Shown: positions 42,933-51,164 of the stretch, piece by piece
How positions within the stretch are numbered: position 1 is the stretch's first letter
How the letters are laid out: every line of letters begins with the position of its first letter
NCBI RefSeq assembly: GCF_006402735.1
Contig: NZ_CP017174.1
Location: 5,087,001-5,151,000 of the forward strand
DNA length: 64,000 bases
Direction of reading: 5' to 3'
Origin: Myxococcus xanthus
GTDB taxonomy: Bacteria > Myxococcota > Myxococcia > Myxococcales > Myxococcaceae
Made by a program: the position numbers and the translations under genes
The notes under the pieces: model-generated
What the model was told of the DNA's origin: nothing
Databases searched by the model: none
The model's input: only the letters and a program-made list of their open reading frames with translations

Positions 42933-42959
42933 GTCAGGCGCGGCGCCGGAGCTGGTGGC

Positions 42960-43760
42960 CTAGCTTCGAGACCCGTCGCGACCAAACACTTGGCGAATGC
43001 GCTCCAGGTCCGCCGGTGCGACATGGAGCAGCGAGTGCTTGGGAGACACCACCGCGAGCACGTACCCGCCGAGCACCCAGGCACGGGCGCGGTACTGGGC
43101 GAAGTTGCGGAAGAGGCAGCCGTAGCCTCCCGCGACATGCCCCTCGAAGGCGTCGACCTCCAGGACCTCGAACGGGGCGGTGAGCCCACAACGAAGGGCC
43201 TTGGAGAGAGCTTCCTTCATGGTCCAGATGACGTTCGCCGCCAGTTCGCCGCCGCCGGGCGCGTGACGGACCATGGCCAACTCGCGCTGCGGCATCACTG
43301 ATTCGAAGACGTCCGTCCGTTCGGGAGAGAGCTGCTCGACGTCGACGCCAACGATGTGCTCCGGCCCACACGCAACCGCGGCCGCCACCGAGCGCGCGTG
43401 GCTGAGGGAGACCACGGGCGAATCCCCTCCCGCGCCCCTGACCACCGGGTGTTCGAAGACACCGGGCGCGATTTCGACCGCGTGCATCGGTACCTGGACG
43501 CCGAGCCCGCTGATGGCGCGTTTGGCTGCGTAGCGCCCCAAGAAGAACCCGAGCCGTCGCGAGTCCGCGCGAAAGCCGTCCAGTCGCGCCCGCTCGTTCG
43601 GATGGAGCAGTGCCAACTGCGCATCGTTGATGGCCGCAGCGGACTCCTGATGGACACAGGCCAGCACCGCCGGCACCGGCACGCCGTGGCGCACCATGCC
43701 GAGCGACACCGTCGCGGAGGACTCCAGTCCGAGCGGGTCGTGAGGGTCAGAGCCGGTCAT
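42960..43760 (-). CDS. 4'-phosphopantetheinyl transferase (Sfp type)
   Basis: The product is 266 residues from ATG 43760. The enzyme moves phosphopantetheine from coenzyme A to a carrier-protein serine, activating polyketide, peptide or fatty-acid synthases. Sfp-family signatures are VVSLSHARSVAAAVAC, the metal-binding HIVGVDVEQL (GVDVE 138-142) and WTMKEALSKALRCG (179-192) with catalytic Glu and Lys. Upstream motif FRADSRRLGFFLGRYAAKRAI (about 63-83) is the usual CoA-binding helix. Length fits the broad-range Sfp subgroup. No synthase genes are in the window, so it probably serves clusters elsewhere. It is divergent from the ATP-grasp gene across 158 bp. Confidence 0.9.
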   Translation of the reverse strand: MTGSDPHDPLGLESSATVSLGMVRHGVPVPAVLACVHQESAAAINDAQLALLHPNERARLDGFRADSRRLGFFLGRYAAKRAISGLGVQVPMHAVEIAPGVFEHPVVRGAGGDSPVVSLSHARSVAAAVACGPEHIVGVDVEQLSPERTDVFESVMPQRELAMVRHAPGGGELAANVIWTMKEALSKALRCGLTAPFEVLEVDAFEGHVAGGYGCLFRNFAQYRARAWVLGGYVLAVVSPKHSLLHVAPADLERIRQVFGRDGSRS

Positions 43761-43918
43761 GGCGCTGGATTCTGTGTCAACCCGCCCGGGACCTCAATCA
43801 CAGCCGAGCCCCTGGCCCAGGGTGAAATCATGGCAATGTCGTCAGATACCCGGCTCACGCGGAAAGCCGTCAGTTGGCGCACACCGCGAACGTCCCGACG
43901 CCTTTCTCCGAGGCCACC

Positions 43919-44686
43919 ATGCATTGGGTCGTCCAGCACAACCTGTTCAACGAGCCTGGCTTCCACACGCTGCTCGGCGTGCTGCGGCGCGGCGAGATTC
44001 CGCACACCGTCGTGAAGGTCATCCCGTTCGATGGCGGTGTCGAGCCGACTGTCGACGTCGACGGGCCCGTCATCGTGATGGGCTCGCTCAGCCTGACGCG
44101 TTACGCGAAGCGGAGAGGCTGGACGCCGGGCGCGTTCCTCAACGACAACTTCGACTTCCGGATCTGGCGCGAGCAACTGGGCCACCACCTGCTCAACGCC
44201 GATGCCCAGGTCCACCGCTTCGGGGACGTTCCGCCGAGGGAGGGGCCCTTCTTCATCCGCCCCTGCCTGGACGACAAGTCCTTCTCCGGAATGGTGACCA
44301 CGTGGGACGACTTCAGCACGTGGCGTGCGAGCGCCCTCGCATTGGGCGAAGGCGCCACGGTCGATGCCGACACCTGGGTGGCCGTCAGCCCGCTGAAACA
44401 CATCCAGCGTGAGTACCGCATGGTCGTCGTCGACGGACGCGTCATCACCGGCAGCCGGTACAAGCTCGGGGACCGCGTTGCCTCGTCTCCCGAGGTCGAG
44501 CCCGACGTGCGTGCCTTCGCCCAGGCCATGGCCGACACCTGGACGCCAGACCGGGCCTACGTCCTGGACGTCTTCATGCACGACAGCGACCTATACGTCG
44601 GGGAGCTCAACAACCTCAACGCGGCGGGCTTCTACGCCTACGACGTCGCGAAGATGGTGGACGCCATCGAAGCGATGCCCTGGTAG
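43919..44686 (+). CDS. ATP-grasp domain protein (DUF4343-like)
   Basis: The product is 255 residues from ATG 43919. The N-terminal part (MHWVVQHNLFNEPGFHTLLG) is followed by VDGPVIVMGSLSLTRYAKRRGW. Then come an ATP-grasp core with FFIRPCLDDKSFSGMVTTWDDF, a strand HIQREYRMVVVDGRVITGSRYK and the C-terminal YVLDVFMHDSDLYVGELNNLNAAGFYAYD, whose Asp/Glu/Asn residues match the Mg-ATP ligands of this superfamily. ATP-grasp enzymes ligate a carboxylate to an amine or thiol, including peptide-tailoring ligases. Which substrate applies here is unknown. Adjacent genes are a phosphopantetheinyl transferase (divergent) and a TPR protein (convergent). Confidence 0.78.
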   Translation: MHWVVQHNLFNEPGFHTLLGVLRRGEIPHTVVKVIPFDGGVEPTVDVDGPVIVMGSLSLTRYAKRRGWTPGAFLNDNFDFRIWREQLGHHLLNADAQVHRFGDVPPREGPFFIRPCLDDKSFSGMVTTWDDFSTWRASALALGEGATVDADTWVAVSPLKHIQREYRMVVVDGRVITGSRYKLGDRVASSPEVEPDVRAFAQAMADTWTPDRAYVLDVFMHDSDLYVGELNNLNAAGFYAYDVAKMVDAIEAMPW

Positions 44687-44707
44687 CGCGGTCCGGGCAC
44701 CGCTCCG

Positions 44708-44732
44708 CGCGTGTCGCGGCTCAGGACACGCG
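44708..44732. terminator. Hairpin between convergent genes
   Basis: CGCGTGTC pairs with GACACGCG around a 9-base loop. It overlaps the last codons of the TPR gene at 44721 and follows the ATP-grasp stop by 22 bp. No T-run. Confidence 0.4.
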
Positions 44733-45188
44733 CTGGTGCTCCGCGAGCACGTCATCCAGCGCCTGGGCCTGCAGCTTCACGTCGGGATCCGAGTCCGTCA
44801 GGGCCTTCGCGGTGTGAACGCGAGCACGCGCGGCGTCCGACTTCGCCAGGGCCATGGCCATGAAGAGGTGCGCCCGCGTGTCGTCGGGGTGGGCCTCCAG
44901 CACAGGGGTGAGGACCTGTACCGCTCGTGCGTCCTCTTCCCGCTCCAGCAGTGCCATGGCCAGGTCGTGCGCCGGGCCCGGCTCCGACGGCGCCCGGGCA
45001 TGGGCGTGCTCCAGGAGTTCCACGGAGCGTGCGCGCTCACCCGCCAGATCCAACACGCGAGACAATCCGTGCATCACCGCCACGTCGCCCGGGGACTTGC
45101 GCAGCGCCTCTTCCAGCAGACGGCGGGCTTCGGCCACATCCCCTGCGTCCAACCGGGCCATTCCGTCGCGATAAAGGTCCGTTCCCAC
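44721..45188 (-). CDS. TPR repeat protein
   Basis: The product is 155 residues. GTG 45188 is preceded by CCAGGAG, which decides this start over a longer frame. There is no signal peptide, so it is cytosolic. Three to four tetratricopeptide repeats are visible: LYRDGMARLDAGDVAEARRL, DVAVMHGLSRVLDLAGERARS, PGPAHDLAMALLEREEDARA and DDTRAHLFMAMALAKSDAAR. The ends are short, so the protein is little more than the repeats and probably a docking module. It is divergent from the phospholipase-like gene across 100 bp. Confidence 0.78.
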   Translation of the reverse strand: MGTDLYRDGMARLDAGDVAEARRLLEEALRKSPGDVAVMHGLSRVLDLAGERARSVELLEHAHARAPSEPGPAHDLAMALLEREEDARAVQVLTPVLEAHPDDTRAHLFMAMALAKSDAARARVHTAKALTDSDPDVKLQAQALDDVLAEHQRVS

Positions 45189-45243
45189 TGAGTTCTCCTG
45201 GCACCACGCGGTGCGTCGGTCATTTCCACGCAACTTCAAGTCT

Positions 45244-45261
45244 ACAAACTGCGACAAACTG
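45244..45261. repeat. Tandem direct repeat, 10-bp period
   Basis: ACAAACTG occurs twice, 10 bp apart start to start, in the 100-bp divergent gap and 28-45 bp upstream of the phospholipase-like start. One-turn spacing fits cooperative regulator binding. Confidence 0.35.
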
Positions 45262-45288
45262 AGAGGAAGCTATCCCCCGGACTTCATC

Positions 45289-45882
45289 ATGCTCGTTCGA
45301 AACGCCCCCGTCTCGGCCCGCCGCCCAGCGAACTCCCCCTCGGAGTCGCCCGCCGCGGAGAAGCCAAACGCCGCCGCGGTCCCCGCGGCCATCCACCAGA
45401 AGGACTCGTTCAGCAACACGACGACGGCGCTCCAGCGCACGGCGAAGGTGGGCGCGGCACCCGCGGGCGACCACGGCAAGCTGATGACGGAGTACCTGAC
45501 CGGCGCCCGCCCTCCCCCGGCGGACTTCGAGAAGGTCATCGGCTACAAGCCCTACGCCATCCAGACGCCGCACGGTCAGCGGATGCAGGACCCGCTGGGC
45601 TACGCGTCCGTCCCGCTGAAGATCGGCCCGGACAAGGAGTTCGACCCCGCGGCCAAGACGCACGACTACGGCTACGACCTGCTGCGCTACTTCGACAAGA
45701 AGGGCACGCCTCTCGGCCCCGATGCGCGCAAGGCCGCCGACGCCCTCTTCCGCAAGGACATGTTCGACTACGCGAACGACCAGAAGGGCGCGATGAACCG
45801 CTTCAAGTACCGCTCCTGGGCGCAGATCTACGCCACCGCGGTGGAGCTGAACTCGAAGCGGCAGGGCAACGGCCCTCCGTGA
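45289..45882 (+). CDS. Prokaryotic phospholipase A2-like protein
   Basis: The product is 197 residues from ATG 45289. The first 60 residues are Ala/Pro/Ser-rich and look disordered; no signal peptide is evident. The C-terminal 110 residues resemble the bacterial/fungal phospholipase A2 fold: EFDPAAKTHDYGYDLLRYFD, where HD (125-126) is the catalytic dyad, and ARKAADALFRKDMFDYAN, the second Asp-bearing helix. In secreted relatives the position before HD carries a disulfide Cys; here it is Ala, and no Cys is present at all. That fits a cytosolic enzyme or a delivered toxin. The family call rests on this motif pair. A strong hairpin follows. Confidence 0.6.
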   Translation: MLVRNAPVSARRPANSPSESPAAEKPNAAAVPAAIHQKDSFSNTTTALQRTAKVGAAPAGDHGKLMTEYLTGARPPPADFEKVIGYKPYAIQTPHGQRMQDPLGYASVPLKIGPDKEFDPAAKTHDYGYDLLRYFDKKGTPLGPDARKAADALFRKDMFDYANDQKGAMNRFKYRSWAQIYATAVELNSKRQGNGPP

Positions 45883-45907
45883 ACCCCGCCTGAGGTTGCC
45901 GGGGCGC

Positions 45908-45935
45908 GCGGCGCGGAGTCTCTCCTCCGCGCCGC
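45908..45935. terminator. Strong bidirectional hairpin
   Basis: A perfect 11-bp stem, GCGGCGCGGAG with CTCCGCGCCGC, closes a TCTCTC loop between the convergent phospholipase-like gene and the NtrC-type gene. Confidence 0.7.
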
Positions 45936-45944
45936 TCGATGCGC

Positions 45945-47297
45945 TCAAGGCGACTCGTAGCGCCGCAGCTTGTCGTACAGCGTCCGCAAGCCAATCCCCA
46001 GCCGCTGAGCGGCACGCTTGCGGTTCCCCGCCTCGTCCGCGATGGCTTGCTCAATGGCCCGTCGCTCCAGTTCCTCCAGCGTCAGGCTGGGAAGCCGGCC
46101 CCCCTCCGAGACGGGCGCATCCACCACGGGCCCCGCCGCGCCCGTTGGATCCAGCCACAGGTGCCGAGGCTCCACCACCGGCCCATCCGCGAGGATGGCG
46201 GCACGCTCGAGCGCATTGCGCAGTTCGCGGACATTGCCCGGCCAGGTGAACGCCTCCAGCCGCGCCACGGCCTCCGGTGACAGACGCAAGCCCGGACGAC
46301 CCAGCTCGTCGCCGATGCGGCGCAGCAGCAGCTCCGACAGCGGCCGCAGGTCCTCGCGCCGCTCGCGCAGGGCCGGCAGCCGGATGGGGAACACGGCCAG
46401 CCGGTGGTAGAGGTCCTCGCGGAACTCACCGCGCGCCATCATCGCCTTGAGGTCGCGGTTGGTGGCCGCCACCCAGCGCACGTCGGCTTCCAGGGTCCGC
46501 GTACCACCCACGCGCTCGAAGCGGCGCTCCTGGAGGACGCGCAGCAGCTTGGCCTGGAGCTCGGCCTTCAGCTCGCCGACCTCATCCAGGAAGAAGGTGC
46601 CTCCCTGCGCCAGCTCGATGCGGCCGCGCCGCTGGGCCACCGCGCCGGTGAACGCGCCCTTCTCGTGACCGAAGAGCTCGCTCTCCAGGAGTGTCTCCGT
46701 CAGCGCCGCGCAGTTGACGGCCACGAAGGGGCCGTCCGCGCGCTCACTCCACTGGTGGAGGGCCCGCGCCGTCACCTCCTTGCCGGTCCCGCTCTCCCCC
46801 ACCAGCAGCACCGTGGCCTGCGTGGGCGACACCTTCCGCAGCGCTTCCACCACCGGGTGCATGGCGGGAGCACCCCAGCTCAGCTCCACCTCGCCCGCCG
46901 ACTGCCGCGCCTCTGTCTTCCAGTTGAGCAGCGCGCGCCGCTCCAGGGCCCGCGCCACCGTCAGGCGCAGCTCGGCGGGGCTGCCCACCGGCTTGAGCAG
47001 GAAGTCGAAGGCGCCCGCCTTCATCGCCGCCACGGCGCTCTCCACCGTGCCCACGGCGGTGAGCACCACCACCTCCACGTCGGGCTGCTCCTCGCGAACC
47101 TTGCGCAGCAAGGTCAGCCCGTCCATCCCGGGCATCCGCAGGTCCGTGAGCAAAAGGTCCACGCCCTGCCTCGCCATCAGCCGCGCGGCCTCTTCGCCGT
47201 CGGCGGCCATGGTCACCGAGTGACCTTCGTACTCCAGCGCCTCGGCGAGGAACGAGCGCACGCCCTCTTCGTCATCCGCCACCAGGATTCGCGCCAT
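45945..47297 (-). CDS. NtrC-type sigma54-activating response regulator
   Basis: The product is 450 residues from ATG 47297. The receiver domain (1-120) has Asp52 in [12 protein letters not shown] as phosphoacceptor. The AAA+ domain (about 140-375) has Walker [10 protein letters not shown], the sigma54-contact motif GAFTGA in [15 protein letters not shown], Walker [13 protein letters not shown] and the Arg fingers in [10 protein letters not shown] Fis-type helix-turn-helix closes the protein ([30 protein letters not shown]). When phosphorylated it should bind enhancer sites and open sigma54 promoters. It follows its kinase gene by 3 bp and faces, across the kinase gene, an exporter operon with a sigma54-type promoter and repeated palindromes. 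Confidence 0.95.
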   Translation of the reverse strand: MARILVADDEEGVRSFLAEALEYEGHSVTMAADGEEAARLMARQGVDLLLTDLRMPGMDGLTLLRKVREEQPDVEVVVLTAVGTVESAVAAMKAGAFDFLLKPVGSPAELRLTVARALERRALLNWKTEARQSAGEVELSWGAPAMHPVVEALRKVSPTQATVLLVGESGTGKEVTARALHQWSERADGPFVAVNCAALTETLLESELFGHEKGAFTGAVAQRRGRIELAQGGTFFLDEVGELKAELQAKLLRVLQERRFERVGGTRTLEADVRWVAATNRDLKAMMARGEFREDLYHRLAVFPIRLPALRERREDLRPLSELLLRRIGDELGRPGLRLSPEAVARLEAFTWPGNVRELRNALERAAILADGPVVEPRHLWLDPTGAAGPVVDAPVSEGGRLPSLTLEELERRAIEQAIADEAGNRKRAAQRLGIGLRTLYDKLRRYESP

Positions 47298-47300
47298 GGC

Positions 47301-48623
47301 TCAGGCTCCTCTCGCGGGAACGGTGAGACGGAACTCCGCGCCACCACCGGCATGGCTTCGCGCGCTCACCGTGCCACCGTGCAGTTCGACGATGCGGCGG
47401 GTGATGGCCAACCCCAGGCCCACGCCGCGCACGCGGCCCGTGACGAAGGGCTCGAAGATGCGCTCCTCCTCCTCCTCGGCGATGCCGGGCCCGTGGTCCT
47501 TGACCGTGAACACCAGGAACGTGTCCTGCCGCTCCACGGTCGCCTCCACGCGCTGGCCTTCGGGGCTGGCCTGGACAGCGTTGCGCAGCACGTTCTCCAG
47601 CGCCTGCTGCAACCGGCCCGCGTCCAGAGGCCAGGGCGTGCGGTCCGGCAGATAGCGAGCCTCCACACGCGCCGCTCCCGTGCTCTCCACCGCCGCGCGG
47701 AGCACGTCGTTGGGGTCCGCCTCCACGCGGCGAAGCTCACCGCTGGCCACGAAGCCCAGCAGGTCGTTCATCAACTGCTCCAGCCGGACGGCCTCCGACA
47801 CCACCCGGTCCGCCTTGGGCGCCAGGACGGCGTCACGCTCCACGCGCTCGGCGAGCAGCTGCGCATGGCCCTTGAGCGACGCCAGCGGATTACGCAACTC
47901 ATGCGCCAGCACCGCGGACATGGTGCCCAGGGCCGCGAGCCGCCGGCCGCGCTCCAGTTCCTCCGACAGCGCCTCCCGCTGCGCCAACGAGCGCGAGAAG
48001 GCGAAGGCCAACGCCAGGATGCCCACGCACGAGGCCACCGCCACGCCCAGCAGCCGCTGCGAGCGCGACTCCAACGCCAGGGCGGTGAGCGGCTCGAACT
48101 CGTAGACCATGCGCAGGTGCTTGCGCGGCTCCTGGGAATCACCCTGCTCCGACATGGCGCGGACCTCCTGCTGTGTCAGGGGACCGAAGGCAGGGCGGGG
48201 CCGGCGGAGGCGGCTGACCAGGCGCGCGCGCGCCCCTTCGACCACCAGCGGCGAGCCCTCATGGAAGAGAAGCCGCCCCAGCTTCACCTCCCCGGCGGAC
48301 GCCAGCACCTGGTCGTCATCCATGACGGCCACGTAGCGCAGGCCGCCCTCCCGGTGGGATGCCAGGAAGGTGTTCAGCGCGGACGGGTCCGGGAGCCCCT
48401 CCGTGTCGCGGAAGGCCTCGAAGCCGGCCACCATGATGACGTTGGCCATGCCCCGGGTGACCAGGGCGGACGACTCCAGCGCGGTGTTCCGGATGAACAG
48501 CGCCGCGGACATCAGCACCGCGCACATGAGCACCGCCGCCACCCAGGGCGCTCGAGGCCCAAGCGGCCGCCACCAGGGAGCGCCGCTCACCGCCGACCTC
48601 CGCCGTGGGGACTCCAACTCCAT
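47301..48623 (-). CDS. Membrane sensor histidine kinase
   Basis: The product is 440 residues from ATG 48623, which follows a good GGAGG. Two spans (about 24-44 and 190-210) enclose a periplasmic sensor of about 145 residues with a PAS/Cache-like end ([15 protein letters not shown]). The phosphoacceptor is His241 in [17 protein letters not shown]. The ATPase shows [12 protein letters not shown] (N), VKDHGPGI (G1), IFEPFVTG (F) and [18 protein letters not shown] (G2). The NtrC-type regulator gene begins 3 bp later, so they form one operon and presumably one phosphorelay. What is sensed is unknown; an envelope or export-substrate signal would suit the divergent exporter. Confidence 0.92.
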   Translation of the reverse strand: MELESPRRRSAVSGAPWWRPLGPRAPWVAAVLMCAVLMSAALFIRNTALESSALVTRGMANVIMVAGFEAFRDTEGLPDPSALNTFLASHREGGLRYVAVMDDDQVLASAGEVKLGRLLFHEGSPLVVEGARARLVSRLRRPRPAFGPLTQQEVRAMSEQGDSQEPRKHLRMVYEFEPLTALALESRSQRLLGVAVASCVGILALAFAFSRSLAQREALSEELERGRRLAALGTMSAVLAHELRNPLASLKGHAQLLAERVERDAVLAPKADRVVSEAVRLEQLMNDLLGFVASGELRRVEADPNDVLRAAVESTGAARVEARYLPDRTPWPLDAGRLQQALENVLRNAVQASPEGQRVEATVERQDTFLVFTVKDHGPGIAEEEEERIFEPFVTGRVRGVGLGLAITRRIVELHGGTVSARSHAGGGAEFRLTVPARGA

Positions 48624-48657
48624 CGCACACCTCCACAGGCTGCGAACTCTGCATGCG

Positions 48658-48676
48658 GAGTGCGGAATCCGCACTC
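48658..48676. promoter_or_regulatory. Palindromic site 1, putative NtrC-type binding site
   Basis: GAGTGCGGAATCCGCACTC is a 19-bp palindrome around a central A. It lies 35 bp upstream of the kinase start, where binding could autoregulate the kinase operon. Confidence 0.55.
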
Positions 48677-48760
48677 TCTTCTGTCGGCGCCGCGCGCCTC
48701 GGGAGCCGTCGGTCGTCCGAGCATGAGAGGAGGCATGGGGCGTTCTCCTGGGAGTGGAGG

Positions 48761-48776
48761 GCGGCCACGTGGCCGC
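48761..48776. promoter_or_regulatory. 16-bp perfect palindrome
   Basis: GCGGCCACGTGGCCGC lies mid-way in the divergent region and differs from the TGCGGA-type sites, so a second regulator could bind here. Confidence 0.3.
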
Positions 48777-48928
48777 TGGCAGGGCGAAGGAGCAGGCGCG
48801 AAACCTCGGCGCGCCCACATGTCGCCCCCGCCCTGTGCAATCACGGGGCCCAGGCCCGCTGTTCAGGCTCGCGCACGTGAACCCGAGGGAGACCTCGAGG
48901 CGTGCATGCGGAGATGGCCGGCATCGCA

Positions 48929-48941
48929 TGCGGAATCCGCA
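48929..48941. promoter_or_regulatory. Palindromic site 2, putative enhancer
   Basis: TGCGGAATCCGCA is an exact copy of the site 1 core, about 64 bp upstream of the -24/-12 element, a normal enhancer distance. Confidence 0.55.
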
Positions 48942-48948
48942 CTCGCAC

Positions 48949-48961
48949 TGCGGTTCCCGCA
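48949..48961. promoter_or_regulatory. Palindromic site 3, degenerate copy
   Basis: TGCGGTTCCCGCA keeps both TGCGG arms and sits 20 bp centre to centre from site 2, two helical turns, which suits cooperative binding. Confidence 0.45.
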
Positions 48962-49004
48962 GGCCCGGCGCCACTTTCCCTCCACATTTCCAGGGGTTGG
49001 ACCG

Positions 49005-49020
49005 TGGCAAGGCAAATGCA
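49005..49020 (+). promoter_or_regulatory. Putative sigma54 (-24/-12) promoter of exporter operon
   Basis: TGGCAAGGCAAATGCA matches TGGCACG-N4-TTGCW at 10 of 12 positions, with GG and GC exactly 10 bp apart. Transcription would begin near 49031, which favours translation from ATG 49036 or 49081 over ATG 49021. Confidence 0.55.
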
Positions 49021-49035
49021 ATGGCCCGGCTTGCG

Positions 49036-50376
49036 ATGAAAAACGCACAGACACCGTGGTGGAAGCGGCAACCCTACCGGATGACGGCCCTGGCCCTGGG
49101 CTTCCTCGGGCTGGTGACGGCGCCCGGCGTGGGTCTGGCCCAGGCAACGACGACGATGACGACGGTCTCCCTGGAGGAGGCCATCGCCCGGGCGCTGAAG
49201 ACGAGCCCCCAGGTGGCGCAAGCCGCCGGCACCGTCACCACGACGGGGGCCGCCGAGCGCAGCGCGTTTGGAGCCTACCTGCCCAACCTGTCCGCGAGCG
49301 CGAACAGCTCCCTGGCCAGCAGCCAGCGCCTGGACCCCACCACGGGCGCGGTGTTCAACGCCCCCAGCGACACGTACAGCGCCGGCTTGTCGGCCTCGTG
49401 GAACGTCTTCACCGGTGGCCAGCGCGGCGCCACCAGCAAGCAGGCCCAGGCGCGCTCCAGCGCCGCCCGGGCCGGACTGATCGCGCAGCGCGCGTCCGCG
49501 GTGCTCGACGTGGAGCGTTCCTATTACGAAGTCCTGCGCGCCGGGGGCCTGGAAGCGGTCGCCGTGTCCCGCATCGAGCGCGCGAAGCAGAACGCGGAGG
49601 CCGCGGATCGGCGACTGGCGGTGGGCTCGGCGACGCGCTCCGACGTGCTGCGGGCGAAGTACGACCTCACCTCCGCGCAGGAGGCCCTGCTCTCCGCGCA
49701 GACCCAGCACGCCGCCGCGACCCTGTCGCTGGGCCGGCTCATCGGAGAGGACGGCCCGGTGGACGCCCAGCCGTTGGAGCTCCAGGACGTGTCCACCTTC
49801 GCGCTCACCGACGAGGCGCTGACGGACGAAATCACCGCCCAGGCGCCGTCCATCCAGGCCGCGGAGGCGGACCTTCGGGCGGCCGAAGCCAGCGTGAAGG
49901 TGGCCAGGTCGTCCTACCTGCCCACGGTGCGTCTCTCCGGCGGTTATGACTGGTTCAATGACGAGCCCGCCTTCAACGGAGGCCGCACGAGCTGGTCGGT
50001 CCGGATGGGCCTGTCCTACCCCATCTTCGACGGCTTCGTTCGCGAGGAGCGCGTGGTGAGTGCGCGGACGCAGGCGTCGGTGGCCCAGGCCACGCTGTCG
50101 GATACCCGGCGCGCGCTGCGCTCGAGCGTGGGGACATCCCTGAATCAGCTCAAGCTGGCGTCGAACCGCATCGCCCTGGCCACGGAGTCCGTCGCGGTGG
50201 CCCAGGAGGACCTGAAGGTGCAGCAGGAGCGCTACAAGCTGGGCGCCACGACCATCATCGAGCTGCTGACGTCGCAGGAGAACCTGGTGACGGCGGAGAT
50301 CAACCTGGTGGCCTCCCGCTTCGACTACCGGATTGCGCGCGCGGAGCTGGAAGCGCTCGCGGGGAGGCCGCTGTGA
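49036..50376 (+). CDS. TolC family outer-membrane efflux protein
   Basis: With ATG 49036 the product has 446 residues; ATG 49021 and ATG 49081 are alternatives. A basic N-terminus and a hydrophobic stretch ending in GVGLAQA form the signal peptide. The two-repeat efflux architecture follows: [20 protein letters not shown], the barrel-strand segment [16 protein letters not shown], helix [20 protein letters not shown], then the second repeat with [40 protein letters not shown] and a final [20 protein letters not shown] helix. The channel would serve the ABC components encoded next, whose first gene overlaps by 4 bases. Upstream sits the sigma54-type promoter. Confidence 0.92.
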   Translation: MKNAQTPWWKRQPYRMTALALGFLGLVTAPGVGLAQATTTMTTVSLEEAIARALKTSPQVAQAAGTVTTTGAAERSAFGAYLPNLSASANSSLASSQRLDPTTGAVFNAPSDTYSAGLSASWNVFTGGQRGATSKQAQARSSAARAGLIAQRASAVLDVERSYYEVLRAGGLEAVAVSRIERAKQNAEAADRRLAVGSATRSDVLRAKYDLTSAQEALLSAQTQHAAATLSLGRLIGEDGPVDAQPLELQDVSTFALTDEALTDEITAQAPSIQAAEADLRAAEASVKVARSSYLPTVRLSGGYDWFNDEPAFNGGRTSWSVRMGLSYPIFDGFVREERVVSARTQASVAQATLSDTRRALRSSVGTSLNQLKLASNRIALATESVAVAQEDLKVQQERYKLGATTIIELLTSQENLVTAEINLVASRFDYRIARAELEALAGRPL

Positions 50377-51119
50377 GCACGTCCACCAACCCCCAGCAGC
50401 AGGCGGGCGCGGGCCCGGCGCGGGACATCTCCGACGTGGTCATCCGCGTGGAGGGCCTGCGCAAGGACTACACGATGGGCTCCGAGGTGGTGCGCGCGCT
50501 GCGCGGCGTGGACCTCACCATCCGCCGCAACGAATACGTGGCCGTCATGGGCCCGTCCGGCTCCGGAAAGTCCACCTTCATGAACCTCATCGGATGCCTG
50601 GACGTCCCCAGTGAAGGCCAGTACTGGCTCAACGGCCAGCCGGTGGCGGGCATGTCGGAGAACGCGCTGGCCCGCATCCGCAACCGGGAGCTGGGCTTCG
50701 TGTTCCAGAGCTTCAACCTGCTGCCCCGCGCCTCCGCGCTGGACAACGTGGCCCTGCCGCTCATCTACGCGCGCATCCCCAAGAAGGAGCGCCGCGAGCG
50801 CGCGGCGGCGATGCTGGACAAGGTGGGCCTGGGCGCGCGCAAGGACCACCGCCCCAACGAGTTGTCCGGCGGTCAGCGCCAGCGCGTGGCCATTGCCCGC
50901 GCGCTCGTGACGCAGCCCGCCCTGCTGCTGGCGGACGAGCCCACGGGCGCGTTGGACAGCCGCACGGGTGAGGAGATCATGGCCCTCTTCGGCGAACTGC
51001 ACAGCCAGGGTCAGACGCTGATGCTCGTCACCCACGAATCGGACATCGCGGCGCATGCGCAGCGGGTGCTGTTCCTGAAGGACGGCGTCATCGAGCGGGA
51101 CGAGCGAAATCGGGACTGA
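50373..51119 (+). CDS. ABC transporter ATP-binding protein (MacB/LolD type)
   Basis: The product is 248 residues from GTG 50373, overlapping the TolC stop as GTGA. All motifs are intact: Walker [15 protein letters not shown]-loop [11 protein letters not shown], signature [15 protein letters not shown], Walker [13 protein letters not shown] and H-loop LMLVTHE. Residues 1-20 form a Gln/Ala-rich tail not seen in the 20960 paralogue. It energises the MacB-type permease at 52641. The permease gene of this system is single, unlike the paired permeases of the other operon. Confidence 0.95.
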   Translation: MSTSTNPQQQAGAGPARDISDVVIRVEGLRKDYTMGSEVVRALRGVDLTIRRNEYVAVMGPSGSGKSTFMNLIGCLDVPSEGQYWLNGQPVAGMSENALARIRNRELGFVFQSFNLLPRASALDNVALPLIYARIPKKERRERAAAMLDKVGLGARKDHRPNELSGGQRQRVAIARALVTQPALLLADEPTGALDSRTGEEIMALFGELHSQGQTLMLVTHESDIAAHAQRVLFLKDGVIERDERNRD

Positions 51120-51164
51120 ATTTTCGCCACGCGCGCTGCGTGGGACAGGGAACGGGAGGTCGTC

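Larger units (their letters stand above)
48624..49035. promoter_or_regulatory. Divergent control region, kinase/NtrC and exporter operons
   Basis: Over 400 bp without a gene. It carries three related palindromes with core TGCGGAATCCGCA, two copies of the 10-mer GCATGCGGAG (48651 and 48904), a separate 16-bp palindrome (48761) and a -24/-12 element (49005). Repeats plus a sigma54 promoter next to an NtrC-type gene suggest enhancer sites for that regulator. Confidence 0.65.

Noticed and set aside
45191..45220. Sigma54 promoter before the phospholipase-like gene
   Set aside because: TGGCACC is followed by GC one base too far (11 instead of 10 between GG and GC).
46404..49949. Open frame of about 1180 codons on plus through the NtrC and kinase genes
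   Set aside because: The composition is low-complexity Arg/His/Gly, and it runs antisense to two genes with intact catalytic motifs.
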